This document shows, piece by piece, positions 53,230 to 62,016 of a DNA stretch of 64,000 nucleotides; positions within the stretch are counted from its first letter, which is position 1; each line of letters begins with the position of its first letter. A program made the translations under genes and the position numbers. Source of the stretch: Limnobacter sp. SAORIC-580 (lineage in GTDB: Bacteria; Pseudomonadota; Gammaproteobacteria; Burkholderiales; Burkholderiaceae_B). The notes beneath the pieces were generated by a model, which was given only the letters and a program-made list of their open reading frames with translations, had not been told where the DNA came from and made no database searches. The stretch lies in NCBI RefSeq assembly GCF_013004065.1, contig NZ_CP053084.1:248001-312000 (forward strand). Reading direction: 5' to 3'.

Positions 53230-53991
53230 ATGAATCATTTTTTCAAGGTGGCCATGGCCACGGCGGCGTCTACATTGCGTGGCTGGCAAGGCATGGTAGT
53301 GACAGAACCTGCAGCCCTTCAGCCTGAAAAACCTTTGAAACTGTACGAGTTCGAAAGCTGCCCCTATTGCCGCCTGGTGCGCGAAACCCTGACCGAGTTG
53401 GCTTTGGATGCGGACATCTACCCTTGCCCCAAGGGCGGGGAGCGTTTTCGGCCCGAGGTGCTTGAATTGGGTGGCAAAGCCCAGTTTCCCTTTTTGGTGG
53501 ATGAAAACACGGGCGTGAAGTTGTACGAGTCCGCCGACATCATCGAGTACCTGTATGCCACCTACGCCAAGCGAGCTGTGCCCTTGCGCGTGAAGGCTGC
53601 CTTGCCGCAGGCTGTATCGAGCCTGGTCAATTCCGCTTTGGGCTTGGGGGCGGGTACCAAGGTTCGAGCATCGACAAAGCCTGAGCAAATGTTGACGCTG
53701 TACAGTTTTGAAGCATCGCCGTTTTGCAGGCCTGTGCGTGAGGTGTTGTGTGAGCTTGAAATTCCCTATCACTTGGTGAATTTGGGCAAAGAGCAATTTG
53801 CAGACATGGGCGTGAATGGTGTGCATGCCGCAGTCGGTGAATACAACCCGGTGAAAGGCGGCAAACGTGAGCAGTTCATGGCCAAGACCAACAAAATGAT
53901 GGTGCCCTATCTGGAAGACCCGAACACAGGCAAAGCCATGTTCGAATCCAAAGCGATTGTCGAGTACCTGCTGGAAACCTATGGCGGATGA
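53230..53991 (+). CDS. Tandem thioredoxin-fold (GST N-terminal type) protein
   Basis: A 253-residue protein made of two glutathione S-transferase N-terminal (thioredoxin-like) domains. The first (about residues 35-115) has LYEFESCPYCRLVRETL with a CPYC redox motif, the second (about 155-253) LYSFEASPFCRPVREVL with SPFC. Both end in the pattern LYESADIIEYL / MFESKAIVEYL. No helical GST C-terminal domain is present, so transferase activity in the usual sense is unlikely; a redox or glutathione-binding role fits better. ATG 53230 has GGGAGG upstream; the TTG at 53212 overlaps the transporter gene and is less likely. Confidence 0.88.
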   Translation: MNHFFKVAMATAASTLRGWQGMVVTEPAALQPEKPLKLYEFESCPYCRLVRETLTELALDADIYPCPKGGERFRPEVLELGGKAQFPFLVDENTGVKLYESADIIEYLYATYAKRAVPLRVKAALPQAVSSLVNSALGLGAGTKVRASTKPEQMLTLYSFEASPFCRPVREVLCELEIPYHLVNLGKEQFADMGVNGVHAAVGEYNPVKGGKREQFMAKTNKMMVPYLEDPNTGKAMFESKAIVEYLLETYGG

Positions 53992-53994
53992 GGT

Positions 53995-55062
53995 TTATTC
54001 CGGGATGAAGAACATCACTGTTTCTGTCCAGCCTTCGGTGTAGTGGCGCAGATACACCTTGTAGTCGTTGCGCACGCCGAGAATGATCTCAGGCACCTGC
54101 CAAAAATGGGCGGGGTCGTGGTACACCGCCACGGCCAGCTTGGGGTGGTCTTCCTGAATGTGCCATTTCATGCCGTCTAGCGCTTTGGGTTCTGCGCCTT
54201 CCAGGTCAAGTTTGATGAAGCTCACAGATTCTGTGACCCGATTGTCCAGTGCGTCCACCTCAATTTTTACACTGCCTGTTTCCGAAATTTTGCAGGCCGA
54301 ACCGGCACCTGCGTCAAATGACAAGGTTTGCTTTGAATCAAACAAACCCACGGGGTGGAGGTGTATGTCCCTGTGTTCAGACAGCTTGGCCTTGGCATTG
54401 TCTAGTGTCGTTTCGGTGGGTTCAAAAAAGTGCACACCACCATACTGCGGGCATCGCTTGATGAATTCTTCGGTGGTATAGCCGTCAAAGCCGCCACCAT
54501 CCACAAAAACCTCGCCGGGTGAAAATTTTACAAAGGGCTCGAAATATTGCTGGTCGGCTGTGTAGTCGAAAAACCGCATGGCGCGCAGGTTGGCGTTCAA
54601 GCGAAATTCCATGATGCGGTTAAAGACTTCCCGCGATTCCTGATCAGCGAACAAGTCGCGCACCCATTCAAATTTCTCGGGGTGGGCTGCATATTCTTTT
54701 TGGGTGTCTGCCAAGGCTTGTACTTGCGGCAGTTGAAAATGACTGGCGTCGGCCACTGCGAAGTAATCCATCGACACCACACCATTGAGGCGCAGCAGTT
54801 TGTTCATGGCTGTTTTGGGGCGCGCCTGCGTCACGGTTGAAATCACCATGCTGCCAGCAGGCACCTGGCTCAACTTCAAGACAGGTTTGCCGAGGTATTC
54901 GGTGGCGGTGGTGTATTCGTCGATAAAGCCATCGAGGTTTGCACGGCTGGCCACTGAATCAGCAAACTCGTTAATGCCCAGTACATAACGTTTCTGGGTG
55001 GTGTTGCCAAAAAATTCCGCATGAAAGGCGGCGGCGTGGGCTTTTTGACTGAGTTGTTTCAT
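53995..55062 (-). CDS. FkbM-family methyltransferase
   Basis: S-adenosylmethionine-dependent methyltransferase domain protein of 355 residues. The C-terminal half has the FkbM pattern: EVFVDGGGFDGYTTEEF (SAM-binding glycine motif), VHFFEPTETTLDNAKAKL, and VSFIKLDLEGAEPKALDGM with the conserved KLDLEGxE. The N-terminal 150 residues (NKLLRLNGVVSMDYFAVADA) form a separate domain seen in polysaccharide-linked FkbM proteins. No glycan cluster is adjacent, so the substrate is unknown. It converges with the thioredoxin-fold gene with three bases between stops. Confidence 0.85.
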   Translation of the reverse strand: MKQLSQKAHAAAFHAEFFGNTTQKRYVLGINEFADSVASRANLDGFIDEYTTATEYLGKPVLKLSQVPAGSMVISTVTQARPKTAMNKLLRLNGVVSMDYFAVADASHFQLPQVQALADTQKEYAAHPEKFEWVRDLFADQESREVFNRIMEFRLNANLRAMRFFDYTADQQYFEPFVKFSPGEVFVDGGGFDGYTTEEFIKRCPQYGGVHFFEPTETTLDNAKAKLSEHRDIHLHPVGLFDSKQTLSFDAGAGSACKISETGSVKIEVDALDNRVTESVSFIKLDLEGAEPKALDGMKWHIQEDHPKLAVAVYHDPAHFWQVPEIILGVRNDYKVYLRHYTEGWTETVMFFIPE

Positions 55063-55173
55063 GGCGAGGCACGTAAAAGGTGGCGATGAAACCAGTCTAA
55101 AGACAACGTTGACAGCAGTAGCTTCGGAAAAGCGAGGGAAAACAGGTGCTTATACCCTGTTTTGAAAGAATGT

Positions 55174-55201
55174 CCCGTTCGCACCGCTTGGTGCGAACGG
55201 G
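55174..55201 (-). terminator. Hairpin after the 5'-nucleotidase-like gene
   Basis: Perfect 12-base stem CCCGTTCGCACC / GGTGCGAACGGG with loop GCTT, seven bases past the stop at 55209 on the minus strand. The following ACATTCTTTC is only a weak T-run. Confidence 0.65.
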
Positions 55202-55208
55202 CTGGGGC

Positions 55209-57314
55209 TTACTGCGCAGAAACGGTGTCTGTGCGAACGGCCAGGTTCTGAATTCTCAAGTCATTGGCCGCAGGTGTTTCCGCAGTGTTGAAAGGACTGG
55301 CATTGGTGAACTGGCGCAGGAAACGTGCAAATGCATCTTGCTCTGAGCCCTTCGCTGCAAAGGTATTGCCCGCCGTGAATGTTGTGGGGTCGATTGGGTT
55401 GGCGGTGTCCAGGCTGAGCCGGTTCTGGTTGACCAACAGCGGGAACGGGTAGCTGTCGCCGCCCAGATTGGTGGTGCCGCTGATGTTGGCCAGGAAATTC
55501 AAGGTCACCAGCCTGAAAATGCGATTGGGGTCACCTTGAATTGCGCCATTTTGGACCACGATGTCATTGCCGACTTTCACTGTGCGAATCCGGCTGCCCG
55601 TTCCATCTGCGGCTGTGCCCGCTGCACCGACTGTGCGTGCGGTTCGGGTCGCATCAAAACTGAATGAGACACCTCCAACTTGTGGGAATGCCCCTGGCGT
55701 GGCGCCCGGAGCAACGCCGGAAACACCATGCTCCAGCAGTTCTTTCAAACGTGTCGCTGAAACGTCGATAACCACCAGCCCATTGTTAAAGCGCAAAGAG
55801 TTCTCAATGGCCAGTTGGGAAACTTCGCCTTCTTCCCGAATGCCGGGGTTGGCTGCAATCGGCTTGAATGTTGTTGTGGTGGAACCAGGCAGGGTTTCAA
55901 TAAAACCGATGTCGGAGCGAATACCGCCACCGTTTTTCAGGGAAATGGCGGTGGTGGTATCAAACAGTCTTGCGTAGGTCAGATTGGCGTCCGAGGACAA
56001 ATTACCCAGATTGGTCTCTTCTGAGCGCACTGCTGTGCGGCGTCCTTCGAGGTAAACAGCGGACTCGCCGAATACATTGCCGTCTTTGGCAACGATCACG
56101 GACTGGAGTGCATCACGAATGGCCACAACCGCCGGGATTGGTGTTACCCCACCTGCGTTGTCATCGGTTTCGCTGGTGGCGTAAGCATCAGACACTGTCC
56201 GGTCGATGCGTTGCGGAATGATGCGGCCTTGCGCGTCAAAAGGTGCCACCAAACGACCCAAATACTTGTAGTCGCCATCCACGTTCACCAGTGCCACCGG
56301 GTTGGTTGGGGATTGAATGATGCGTGGGTATTCGCCTTGCGAGGCCTCTCCAGGGCGAAGACGGCTGTTGCCAAGGCGAGTGTTGGAGCCACCTGCCACA
56401 ATGATGTCTACATCACGCAGACCCGCGGCCAGTTGCTCTTCCACGCTGATTTGTTGCATGTGGGCCAGCAGGATGATTTTGTTGATCCCGGCGGCGGTCA
56501 TTTCATCCACACCGGTTTGAATCGAGGAGATCAGGTTGTTGATCACCACGTTGTTGCTGCTGTCGCCGCCGGCAAATGTGATGCCGCCAGTTGACGTAAT
56601 TTGCGGAAAGGTGGGTGAACTGGCACCAATCAATCCAATGGTTTCTCCATTTACCGTGGTGCTAACCCACCCAGTGACACGCCCGGCCGCGGCAGTGGCT
56701 GTTTGGCCATTTGGAACGATGAATGTGGGTGATGCATTCAGTGTGGCGGTGAAGTTGGGGTCGTTTGCAAAGTTGGCATTGAAGGACAGGTAAGGGAATC
56801 GGCCACCGTCCCAGCGAGTTTCAGTGCCGCCCGTGACGTTGCGGATGTCTGCACCAAAAATGGTCCGGAACTCGGAGGTGCCCAGGTCCAAATCATGGTT
56901 GCCCAGCGCAGAGGCCTGAACACCCATGGCGTCGAGAAAGGCAATGTCAGCCCGGCCAATCGAGGCACGCAGCGTACTGATGCCACGCTGTGTACGAAAC
57001 ACGTTTTGCAGTGATGAGTCCTCGGAAGCAGAAAGGCGAGGACCAGGAATCAAATTGTCGCCCGAGCTGAGCACCAAGGTGTTGTTGGGCATTGCCGAGC
57101 GGAAGCTGTCAAGCAAACCAGACAGGTTGGCGATGCTGTTCAAGGCCACATTGTCATCTCCGTCCGCATCAGCGAAATGCAGCATCTGAAGGGTGAACGC
57201 GGCTTCAGGTGCGGGTGCGGGAGGAGGGGTGTCGTTGTCTGACGAACATGCTGTCATCAAGGCCAGCAGAGATAGAACCCCGCCCGCCAATATTTTTTTG
57301 TGTGATTCGTACAT
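55209..57314 (-). CDS. 5'-nucleotidase/metallophosphatase-type lipoprotein with variant metal motifs
   Basis: Lipoprotein of 701 residues (lipobox LMTAC, Cys about 22, then a Pro-rich linker). It has the calcineurin-like metallophosphatase domain and C-terminal 5'-nucleotidase domain (SLKNGGGIRSDI, about 455-470). Motifs: HFADADGD at 46-53 where the common form has DxH, SGDN at 84-87, GNHD near 140, and AGGSNTRL near 314 where the common form has GGHxH. These variants fit a marine and freshwater alkaline-phosphatase-like subfamily I recall from memory. Likely releases phosphate from nucleotides or other esters outside the inner membrane. Part of a phosphate island with three further genes. 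Confidence 0.82.
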   Translation of the reverse strand: MYESHKKILAGGVLSLLALMTACSSDNDTPPPAPAPEAAFTLQMLHFADADGDDNVALNSIANLSGLLDSFRSAMPNNTLVLSSGDNLIPGPRLSASEDSSLQNVFRTQRGISTLRASIGRADIAFLDAMGVQASALGNHDLDLGTSEFRTIFGADIRNVTGGTETRWDGGRFPYLSFNANFANDPNFTATLNASPTFIVPNGQTATAAAGRVTGWVSTTVNGETIGLIGASSPTFPQITSTGGITFAGGDSSNNVVINNLISSIQTGVDEMTAAGINKIILLAHMQQISVEEQLAAGLRDVDIIVAGGSNTRLGNSRLRPGEASQGEYPRIIQSPTNPVALVNVDGDYKYLGRLVAPFDAQGRIIPQRIDRTVSDAYATSETDDNAGGVTPIPAVVAIRDALQSVIVAKDGNVFGESAVYLEGRRTAVRSEETNLGNLSSDANLTYARLFDTTTAISLKNGGGIRSDIGFIETLPGSTTTTFKPIAANPGIREEGEVSQLAIENSLRFNNGLVVIDVSATRLKELLEHGVSGVAPGATPGAFPQVGGVSFSFDATRTARTVGAAGTAADGTGSRIRTVKVGNDIVVQNGAIQGDPNRIFRLVTLNFLANISGTTNLGGDSYPFPLLVNQNRLSLDTANPIDPTTFTAGNTFAAKGSEQDAFARFLRQFTNASPFNTAETPAANDLRIQNLAVRTDTVSAQ

Positions 57315-57421
57315 GATTTGCTTCCTGGATGCTGCTGAAAAGACGGGCTTGGTGAGTTAACCCAACTGGGAGAAAGTCAGTAGCCTTAGTTTAGGCAGTC
57401 CAGGTTGCAGTTCGATGAATA

Positions 57422-59035
57422 TTAGCCTAGCAAGTTTGGATAGATCCTTTGGTATTCATGAAGGGTCGACTTGGGCATGGTTTGTTCGTGTGCGCAGTTA
57501 CGCGCCAGCGTGTGGGCATATATTCGCTGCCAGTCGTGGGCTTTCGCCAGTTCTTGTTCAGTACGTGGAGGTTTCACGAACGACTTGGCAATTTGGAGCG
57601 GCCTGGGGCGAATCTCGAACTCATCGACCAATTCAAAGTCCGATTCGATATTTTCATGTTGAACACGCGAGCGATCATCGCTGCTGATTGGTGGCGTACC
57701 AAAGTACTGGCTGACAATTTTCCCTGGACTGATGGTGTATTTGCTGAAACCCAAACCCACGAAATGTTTTTCCGACCAGGCGGATATCTCGGGTTCAAAT
57801 TCGCGAATGGACTGGCCGCCAGTACCTGTCATGACCTGCACGTAGCCCAATGGATTGGCCAATCCTAGCATCATGGGTTTGGAGCGCTGGTAGACATGGT
57901 CGTGGCCGCACAGCACCATGTCCACACCATAGCGCAGCAGGATTTGATCCTCCACTGCGATCAGCGTTGGGTTGCCCGGGGCGCGGCCCTCTTGGTCGGT
58001 CCAAATGGTGTAGTGCTGGAAGATGACAATAAAATCAATTTGACCTAGCGCACGTCTCAGTGCTGCCATGGCCAGGTCTGCCTCGAGTGCGGCCATTTCT
58101 TTCAGAATTTTTCCGTCTTCCAGAAAAGCGCCTGCGGTAAATCCAAAAAAATGAACGCGGTTGTAATCGAAGGAGAAAAACGAAACATCGCCTGGCTGGT
58201 TGAATCGGTTGTTGAACGCGTAGTCTTTGAAAGGAAGCAGGGGGACGTTGGCTGCTACACTGTCTTTGTTCTCATGGTTTCCAGGTACGGCCATGGTGGT
58301 TGTAGTGGCAAGCAAGGCCTGATTTTGATCAAACCACACATCCCAAATCGGCTGTTCGCCATTGGCATAGCTCAAATCGCCGGCCAACAGCAACAGATCG
58401 TGTTTGTGTCGAGGTTTCATTAATTCCGCCGTCAGGCGCTGCGGCAGTTCACCAATGCCATGGTCGCCAAAGTGAACCATGGTCCAGGCTTCGTTGGCTT
58501 TCGGGGTTGGTGCAATGATGAATACATCGGACCAGCCGCCCATTTCAGAGCCGACCCTGTACCGAAAGGGCTGATCGGGGTCTATGCCGTTCACCACCAC
58601 TTTGTGAGTTTGATTGTCCAACCCGGTCGTTTGGCTTGTGGAGGCAGTGGTCATATTGGGCAGAGGATTCTGCACGGCATTCCTCGCGGCCTCCATAGAC
58701 ATTCCTACGGGCACCGGTCCCCATTGAATCTCAGCGGCCGGACTGTCAAGCCCGTCTGTGAACCAGCATAAACCGCGCGAGGTGGAGGCGTCGCTGAACA
58801 ATGAGGCATGAACACCGCGCGGTGGGTGACTGGCCGGGATCACAACTGGTGGTTCGACCGGATTTGGGGCAACAGGGTTGCCGGGTGATTCCGTCGGGTT
58901 CGTGGGGCTGGGTATACCAGCGATCGCCGGTGGCGTGGTGTTGTCTGAACCACAGGCACCCATCAAGCCCAATACCGGAACGCTGGCACCCAGCTTGAGA
59001 AAGTGTCGTCGTTTTGTTGATGTCTTCGAATTCAT
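57422..59035 (-). CDS. Purple-acid-phosphatase-like metallophosphoesterase, Tat lipoprotein
   Basis: Predicted phosphatase of 537 residues. The N-terminus has both a twin-arginine motif (KRRHFLKLG) and a lipobox (LMGAC), followed by a linker of repeated N-P-T/G units. A fibronectin-like N-terminal domain (about 75-180) precedes the metallophosphoesterase core: FGDHGIG, AGDLSYANG, VPGNHEN and CGHDHVYQRS, matching the purple acid phosphatase order GDxG, GDxxY, GNHE, GHxH. Export folded through Tat fits metal loading in the cytoplasm. It is divergent from the PPK2 gene across a shared region with a Pho-box-like site. Confidence 0.9.
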   Translation of the reverse strand: MNSKTSTKRRHFLKLGASVPVLGLMGACGSDNTTPPAIAGIPSPTNPTESPGNPVAPNPVEPPVVIPASHPPRGVHASLFSDASTSRGLCWFTDGLDSPAAEIQWGPVPVGMSMEAARNAVQNPLPNMTTASTSQTTGLDNQTHKVVVNGIDPDQPFRYRVGSEMGGWSDVFIIAPTPKANEAWTMVHFGDHGIGELPQRLTAELMKPRHKHDLLLLAGDLSYANGEQPIWDVWFDQNQALLATTTTMAVPGNHENKDSVAANVPLLPFKDYAFNNRFNQPGDVSFFSFDYNRVHFFGFTAGAFLEDGKILKEMAALEADLAMAALRRALGQIDFIVIFQHYTIWTDQEGRAPGNPTLIAVEDQILLRYGVDMVLCGHDHVYQRSKPMMLGLANPLGYVQVMTGTGGQSIREFEPEISAWSEKHFVGLGFSKYTISPGKIVSQYFGTPPISSDDRSRVQHENIESDFELVDEFEIRPRPLQIAKSFVKPPRTEQELAKAHDWQRIYAHTLARNCAHEQTMPKSTLHEYQRIYPNLLG

Positions 59036-59103
59036 GTGCGCTCCCCTGTTGCACTGTTACTCGTGAGTGGGCGTCACAGGTTCGAGGGATGATTCAGCAA
59101 TAC

Positions 59104-59125
59104 TAGTCAGAAAAATGTCATGAAT
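59104..59125 (+). promoter_or_regulatory. Pho-box-like direct repeat between two phosphate genes
   Basis: TAGTCAGAAAA (59104-59114) and ATGTCATGAAT (59115-59125) share GTCA at exact 11-base spacing with A-rich linkers, as in Pho boxes. Orientation fits the PPK2 gene starting at 59205; the first half-site is degenerate, so the match is moderate. Confidence 0.45.
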
Positions 59126-59204
59126 ACGAATTGCTTTTTTGGTTTGGAGAGGTGCTAACATCCGGCCTTGATATGCCAACTTCAACTACTTGCCGGGTCC
59201 AAAA

Positions 59205-60092
59205 ATGAATGAATCTTCGAAGCTGGCTGAAGAATTTCTAGATAGTCTTGATGAAGAGTTGGAGCTGTCGCTTGAAGATTTGTCGTTCGACTTGGCAATC
59301 GATTTGTCGCCAGAGCAACATCAAGCGAGAAGAAATTATTTCACTCACTTGTTTGCCCTGCAGCGCGAGTTGGTCAAGCTGCAAGAATGGGTTGTGGCGA
59401 CCGGTCACAAACTTGTAGTGATTTTTGAAGGGCGCGATGCAGCTGGAAAGGGCGGCGCGATCAAACGGATTACCCAACGCCTGAATCCGCGGGTTTGCCG
59501 CGTCGCTGCGCTTCCCGCACCCAACAGCCGTGAAAAAACACAATGGTACTTTCAACGGTACGTGCAACATTTGCCAGCCGCCGGAGAAATTGTGCTGTTC
59601 GATCGCAGTTGGTACAACCGGGGTGGTGTTGAGAAGGTAATGGGTTTTTGCTCCGAGGCCGAAGTTCAGGAATTTTTCAAGACGGTGCCCGAGTTTGAAA
59701 AAATGTTGGTGGGTTCGGGGATTCAAATTATCAAATACTGGTTTTCGATTACCGATGAGGAGCAGCATTTGCGCTTTCAGGCTCGCATCCAGGATCCGAT
59801 GAAACAATGGAAACTGAGTCCAATGGACCTGGAAAGCCGGAAACGTTGGGAAGCCTATACAAAGGCCAAAGAGGAGGTGTTGGAGCGTACACACACCGAC
59901 TATGCGCCCTGGTGGGTGATACGGGCCAATGACAAAAAACGGGCCAGACTAAACTGTATTTCCCATTTGCTTGGCGCAGTGCCTTTTGAGGAAGTAGCCC
60001 AAGCTGGCGTGGAGTTGCCAGCCCGGGTTAGAAACCCGGACTATTACAGGCAACCCGTGCCTGAGTGGATGTACGTGCCCGAGGTCTATTGA
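59205..60092 (+). CDS. ppk2: Polyphosphate kinase 2 (PPK2)
   Basis: Cytoplasmic kinase of 295 residues that transfers phosphate between polyphosphate and nucleotides. Visible: Walker A FEGRDAAGKGGAIKRI (about 74-89), R-x-x-x-P loop with LPAPNSREKTQWYFQRY, Walker B-like VLFDRSWYNRGGVEKVMG (about 131-148) and lid ARIQDPMKQWKLSPMD. One-domain length and the WYNRGGVEKVMGF pattern place it in class I. I chose ATG 59205 (MNESSK); TTG 59190 would add five residues. It lies between two phosphatase genes, which suggests a role in storing or using scavenged phosphate. Confidence 0.95.
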   Translation: MNESSKLAEEFLDSLDEELELSLEDLSFDLAIDLSPEQHQARRNYFTHLFALQRELVKLQEWVVATGHKLVVIFEGRDAAGKGGAIKRITQRLNPRVCRVAALPAPNSREKTQWYFQRYVQHLPAAGEIVLFDRSWYNRGGVEKVMGFCSEAEVQEFFKTVPEFEKMLVGSGIQIIKYWFSITDEEQHLRFQARIQDPMKQWKLSPMDLESRKRWEAYTKAKEEVLERTHTDYAPWWVIRANDKKRARLNCISHLLGAVPFEEVAQAGVELPARVRNPDYYRQPVPEWMYVPEVY

Positions 60093-60102
60093 TTCATCGA
60101 GC

Positions 60103-61914
60103 CTAGAATGGGGACGAGGGAATAGGTATATTGATCGGCAATGCGCCGTCAAAACGGTTGCTGCCACGCTGCACGGTGAACGACTTGCGCATGGCCTCGT
60201 TTTCCACGCCAATCAGTGACTCGTCGGTGATGCTTTGCGCGTATTTCCAGGTCACATTCATTTGTTCGCGTTGCATCTCGATGAGTGCGAAACCTTTGGT
60301 TTTCAGTTCGCTGTATTTGATGTGCGGGTTGAGCAAAGGCAACAGAGTGGACACCAGATCAGCTACTTCATCTGGAAAGCCAGAGGAAGTGACGGATGGG
60401 GTTACAATTTCCACGCCCAAGCTTCGCTGCAATTGATTGCCGCCAATCAGGGCAATCGGGTTTTCGTAAAGCTCAATGGCCCAACTGGTGTGAATGTCGC
60501 CAGTCAGCACCACCAGGTTTTCAATGCCGATGTCTTTGATCAGGTTGAATACGCGATTGCGTTCGGCCACGTAGCCGTCCCACTGGTCCATGTTGATGCT
60601 GACCAGGTTGCCCAGCAGTTTTTGATCCAGCAATTCCACTTGTGGCGCTTCCAGAATGTTCAGTTGACCAAACATCACTTGCTGTCCCAGCACAGTCCAA
60701 ATGCTGTTTCTCTGCTTGGCTTCAAACATGCGGTCGCTAAGCCAGCGGCGTTGTTCGAACCCAAGCAGTTGTCGATCCGGATTGAATCGGTCAGGGTCTA
60801 CCGCCATGATTTCAGCCTGTTTGTCGCGACCCACAATGCGGGTGTCCAGCATAATCAGGCTGCACAAATCGCCCACTTGAAAGTCGCGGTAAATCACTTC
60901 ACGCGGATCAGGTGCCAATGTGTTTTCATCGCGCGGGAAGCGCTCGCGCAGCGGCATCCAGTTGTAATAGGTGCGAATGGCTGTGGCTTTGCGCTCCTGG
61001 TAATCGCCCTCTTCAGGCTGGTGATTTTCGGCCCCGTCCTTGTAAGCATCATTGGTAATTTCATGGTCGTCCCACACCGCGATCATGGGGTGTGTGGCAT
61101 GCAAGGCCTGTAGTTCGGGGTCGGCTTTGTATTGTTGGTGGCGCAGCACGTAGTCTTCGCGGGTGACCATTTCCTTTTGTGGGTTCGGCGTTCGGGCAAC
61201 GCCGTTGCGGCTGAGCTCGGTACCACCGCCGCCGCCTTCGTAAAGGTAGTCGCCCAAATGCACCACGAAATCCAGAGGCTCTCGGCGCACCATCTCGTAC
61301 ACAGAAAACAAACCTGCCGGGTAGTTGGAGCAGCTCAGTGTTGCAAACTTCACAGATTCCACTTCCCCACTGGGCAGTGTTTTGGCATGCCCAATGCGGG
61401 ATTTTTGACTGCCCGCCACAAAACGGTACAGCAAGGCCTGATTGCCGGTAAGCTCGGGTATCTGACCCTGCATGAAACGCGAGTTGCTGTACAGGGCTTG
61501 GTTACCCAAGTCCACTTTCACCGTGTAGTCGCGGTCGCGAAATGCGGTGAATTCACCCAGGCGATTGATTGGACCTTCTTGGAATTTTGAATTCCATTCG
61601 GTCATATCGGCCAGGGGTTCCTCCAACAGCACGTATTCCAGCATCACCGGGATTTGATCGATGTTGGTGTTGCGCGGGGAGAGGGCAGTCCACAAAATAA
61701 CAGCTTCGGCGGTGGGGTCACCGCTGCTGACACCCCAGGGAAAAGCGCCAGCCGGGTTCAGCATTTGATCGACTGTTTCGCTGGGTGTAACCGGGTTACC
61801 AGGGTTACCGGGATTCGCCGTGTTGCCGGTGTTTGACCCGTCAGAGCCGCAGGCTACCAAAGCGGGCAGGGACAAGCCGGCCAGGCCGGTGCGAAGAAAA
61901 TGGCGACGATCCAT
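60103..61914 (-). CDS. phoD: Alkaline phosphatase PhoD, Tat lipoprotein
   Basis: Exported Ca/Fe-dependent phosphodiesterase-phosphatase of 603 residues. The N-terminus has a twin-arginine motif (DRRHFLRTG) and a lipobox (LVAC) before a linker of repeated NPGN units, closely resembling the linker of the neighbouring metallophosphoesterase. PhoD motifs: LSCSNYPAG with the metal-ligand Cys, VVHLGDYLYE, VWDDHEITND and VVLTGDIHTSWA. It hydrolyses phosphomono- and diesters in the periplasm under phosphate limitation. Converges with ppk2 with ten bases between stops. Confidence 0.95.
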   Translation of the reverse strand: MDRRHFLRTGLAGLSLPALVACGSDGSNTGNTANPGNPGNPVTPSETVDQMLNPAGAFPWGVSSGDPTAEAVILWTALSPRNTNIDQIPVMLEYVLLEEPLADMTEWNSKFQEGPINRLGEFTAFRDRDYTVKVDLGNQALYSNSRFMQGQIPELTGNQALLYRFVAGSQKSRIGHAKTLPSGEVESVKFATLSCSNYPAGLFSVYEMVRREPLDFVVHLGDYLYEGGGGGTELSRNGVARTPNPQKEMVTREDYVLRHQQYKADPELQALHATHPMIAVWDDHEITNDAYKDGAENHQPEEGDYQERKATAIRTYYNWMPLRERFPRDENTLAPDPREVIYRDFQVGDLCSLIMLDTRIVGRDKQAEIMAVDPDRFNPDRQLLGFEQRRWLSDRMFEAKQRNSIWTVLGQQVMFGQLNILEAPQVELLDQKLLGNLVSINMDQWDGYVAERNRVFNLIKDIGIENLVVLTGDIHTSWAIELYENPIALIGGNQLQRSLGVEIVTPSVTSSGFPDEVADLVSTLLPLLNPHIKYSELKTKGFALIEMQREQMNVTWKYAQSITDESLIGVENEAMRKSFTVQRGSNRFDGALPINIPIPSSPF

Positions 61915-62016
61915 GCTGCATCCAGAAAAAGCGTTGGTTCTTCTTGATACTGCTGGTGTGGTCGGTTTGGTTTTGGAAGAACATGTCAGCGTGACTGGTC
62001 ATGCAAGCGTCACAAA

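Noticed and set aside
61985..62012. Three GTCA elements upstream of phoD resembling a Pho box
   Set aside because: Two have 11-base spacing, but they point away from phoD (plus-strand orientation), and the third is at 13 bases; not convincing as its promoter.
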